NCBI RefSeq assembly: GCF_017549005.1
Contig: NZ_JAFYYT010000003.1
Location: 62,001-126,000 of the forward strand
DNA length: 64,000 nt
DNA from: Ruminococcus sp.
GTDB lineage: Bacteria > Bacillota > Clostridia > Oscillospirales > Ruminococcaceae
Reading direction: 5' to 3'
A program made the translations under genes and the position numbers. The notes below the pieces were generated by a model. The model had not been told where the DNA came from. It made no database searches and saw only the letters and a program-made list of their open reading frames with translations. Positions 62,975 to 64,000 of this stretch are shown piece after piece (within the stretch, counting starts at the first letter, position 1; each line of letters opens with the position of its first letter).

Positions 62975-64000
62975 TTACATAAGTTCACAGATAAGGTTAG
63001 AGAATTCAACGGGATTCTCTATGCTCATGCCCTCGATAAGGAGCGCCTGATCGTAGAGGAGCTGTGCGTACTTGCCCAGCTTTTCCTTGTCTCCGCCCTC
63101 ACTGAGAGCTTTCAGCTTGCCGAATATAGCGTGGTCGGGATTGATCTCGAGTACGCGCTGTGCGTGTACCTTCTGGTCTGTAGGCATGGAGTTGAGCACC
63201 TTTTCCATTTCGAGTGATATCTCGCCCTCGCTGGTAAGGCATACAGGGTGGGATTTGAGCCTCTGCGAGATGGCTACCTTTGTTACCTTGCCGTTCAGAG
63301 CTTCCTGAAGCTCCTTGAGAAGGTCGGCGCTTTCCTCTTCCTTTGCCTTTATTTCTTCCTTCTTTTCGGGTGAATCGAGTCCCAGATCGTCTGAGGATAC
63401 GGATTTGAACTCCTTTTCCTTGTACTTCATCAGAGACTTTATAGCAAACTCGTCGATATTATCTGTGAGATAAAGTATCTCGAAGCCGTTGTCCTTTACA
63501 AGCTCTGTCTGCGGGAGCTGCTCGATACGGGCTGCGCTCTCGCCTGTTGCGTAGTAGATGTACTTCTGATCTTCGCGCATACCTGTTACGTATTCGTCAA
63601 GAGTTACGAGCTTCTGCTCGTTTGAGGAAGTGAACAGGAGAAGATCCTGTAATTTTTCCTTGTTCATGCCGAAGTCGCTGTAAATACCGTATTTGAGCTG
63701 TAAACCGAAGGCTTTCCAGAACTCCTCATACTTTTCACGCTCGTTTTTGAGCATTTTTTTCAGCTCGTTGCTGACAGTCTTTTCAATGCTCTTTGCGATA
63801 GCCTTGAGCTGTCTGTCGTGCTGGAGCATCTCACGGGAGATGTTCAGTGAAAGATCCTCGCTGTCGACAAGACCCTTTACGAAGCTGAAATAATCGGGGA
63901 GAAGGTCTGCACACTTGTCCATTATGAGTACGCCGTTTGAGTAGAGCTGCAAGCCCTTTTCGTACTCCTTTGAGTAGTAGTCAAAGGGAGCTTTTGACGG
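62975..64000 (-). CDS. htpG: Chaperone HtpG (Hsp90), 3' part
   Basis: The frame is open to the window edge, so the 5' end of the gene (N-terminal ATPase domain) lies outside. The 341 visible residues start [11 protein letters not shown] and hold the end of the middle domain ([14 protein letters not shown]) and the C-terminal dimerisation domain ([11 protein letters not shown]). The apparent TTG start at 63952 is internal. HtpG remodels client proteins in an ATP-dependent cycle. A bidirectional terminator lies 16 bases downstream. Confidence 0.95.
   Translation of the reverse strand, partial: PSKAPFDYYSKEYEKGLQLYSNGVLIMDKCADLLPDYFSFVKGLVDSEDLSLNISREMLQHDRQLKAIAKSIEKTVSNELKKMLKNEREKYEEFWKAFGLQLKYGIYSDFGMNKEKLQDLLLFTSSNEQKLVTLDEYVTGMREDQKYIYYATGESAARIEQLPQTELVKDNGFEILYLTDNIDEFAIKSLMKYKEKEFKSVSSDDLGLDSPEKKEEIKAKEEESADLLKELQEALNGKVTKVAISQRLKSHPVCLTSEGEISLEMEKVLNSMPTDQKVHAQRVLEINPDHAIFGKLKALSEGGDKEKLGKYAQLLYDQALLIEGMSIENPVEFSNLICELM

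Overview
The window looks like chromosomal DNA of a Gram-positive anaerobe of the Ruminococcus group (Oscillospiraceae). The evidence is a secreted dockerin protein (cellulosome-type), a T-box leader, [FeFe]-hydrogenase maturation (hydE), class I F-type ATP synthase genes, SpoIVB and SpoIID relatives, strong purine-rich ribosome binding sites and near-consensus TTGACA-17-TATAAT promoters. No rRNA, tRNA, CRISPR array, prophage or insertion-sequence transposase was found. The genus is an inference from gene content, not from a marker gene.

Layout. 1-11 kb: trpB2, a dockerin protein, a lipoprotein, coaX, an SGNH esterase, a U32-like protein, nadA-hydE, a small membrane protein, ridA and a lipoprotein. 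11-18.4 kb: a leucine/branched-chain operon leuA-ilvB-ilvN-leuC-leuD-leuB on the minus strand behind a strong promoter and a T-box leader. 18.5-23 kb: an AIM24-family operon with a tiny membrane protein and a double zinc-ribbon protein, birA, a membrane protein, spoIVB and an HPr gene. 23.4-27.6 kb: rimM and trmD separated and preceded by three paralogous membrane-anchored proteins, one split by an in-frame TAG, next to an XRE regulator with membrane segments and a C-terminal zinc ribbon. 27.65-28.1 kb: a gene-free stretch with heptamer repeats and two tandem ~147-bp repeat units whose pairing arms covary. 28-32.6 kb: purB and a four-gene FHA/PP2C phosphatase membrane cluster. 32.7-35.1 kb: secDF. 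35.3-41.9 kb: the F-ATP synthase operon atpB-atpE-atpE-atpF-atpHA-atpG-atpD-atpC. 42.3-49.7 kb: an exopolysaccharide locus (initiating sugar-phosphate transferase, manC, gmd, rmd, two GT4 glycosyltransferases, two small unknown genes). 49.9-57.9 kb: spoIID, citrate synthase, a lipoprotein, a two-component system, a DUF1385 protein and prmC. 58-64 kb: phosphoesterase, recA-recX-rimO-pgsA, a DtxR-like regulator and the 3' part of htpG.

The most unusual item is the ATP synthase operon. The delta and alpha subunits are one continuous 675-residue reading frame with no internal start at the junction, although F1 needs three alpha but one delta. The same operon has two adjacent, nearly identical c-subunit genes. 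Other points are the TAG-interrupted paralog inside the rimM-trmD neighbourhood, the covarying tandem repeat units, and several dispersed arrays of imperfect 7-nt repeats that abut or enter the 3' ends of genes (hydE, prmC, leuD).

Many starts were moved from the longest reading frame to a Shine-Dalgarno-supported codon; several are GTG or TTG.
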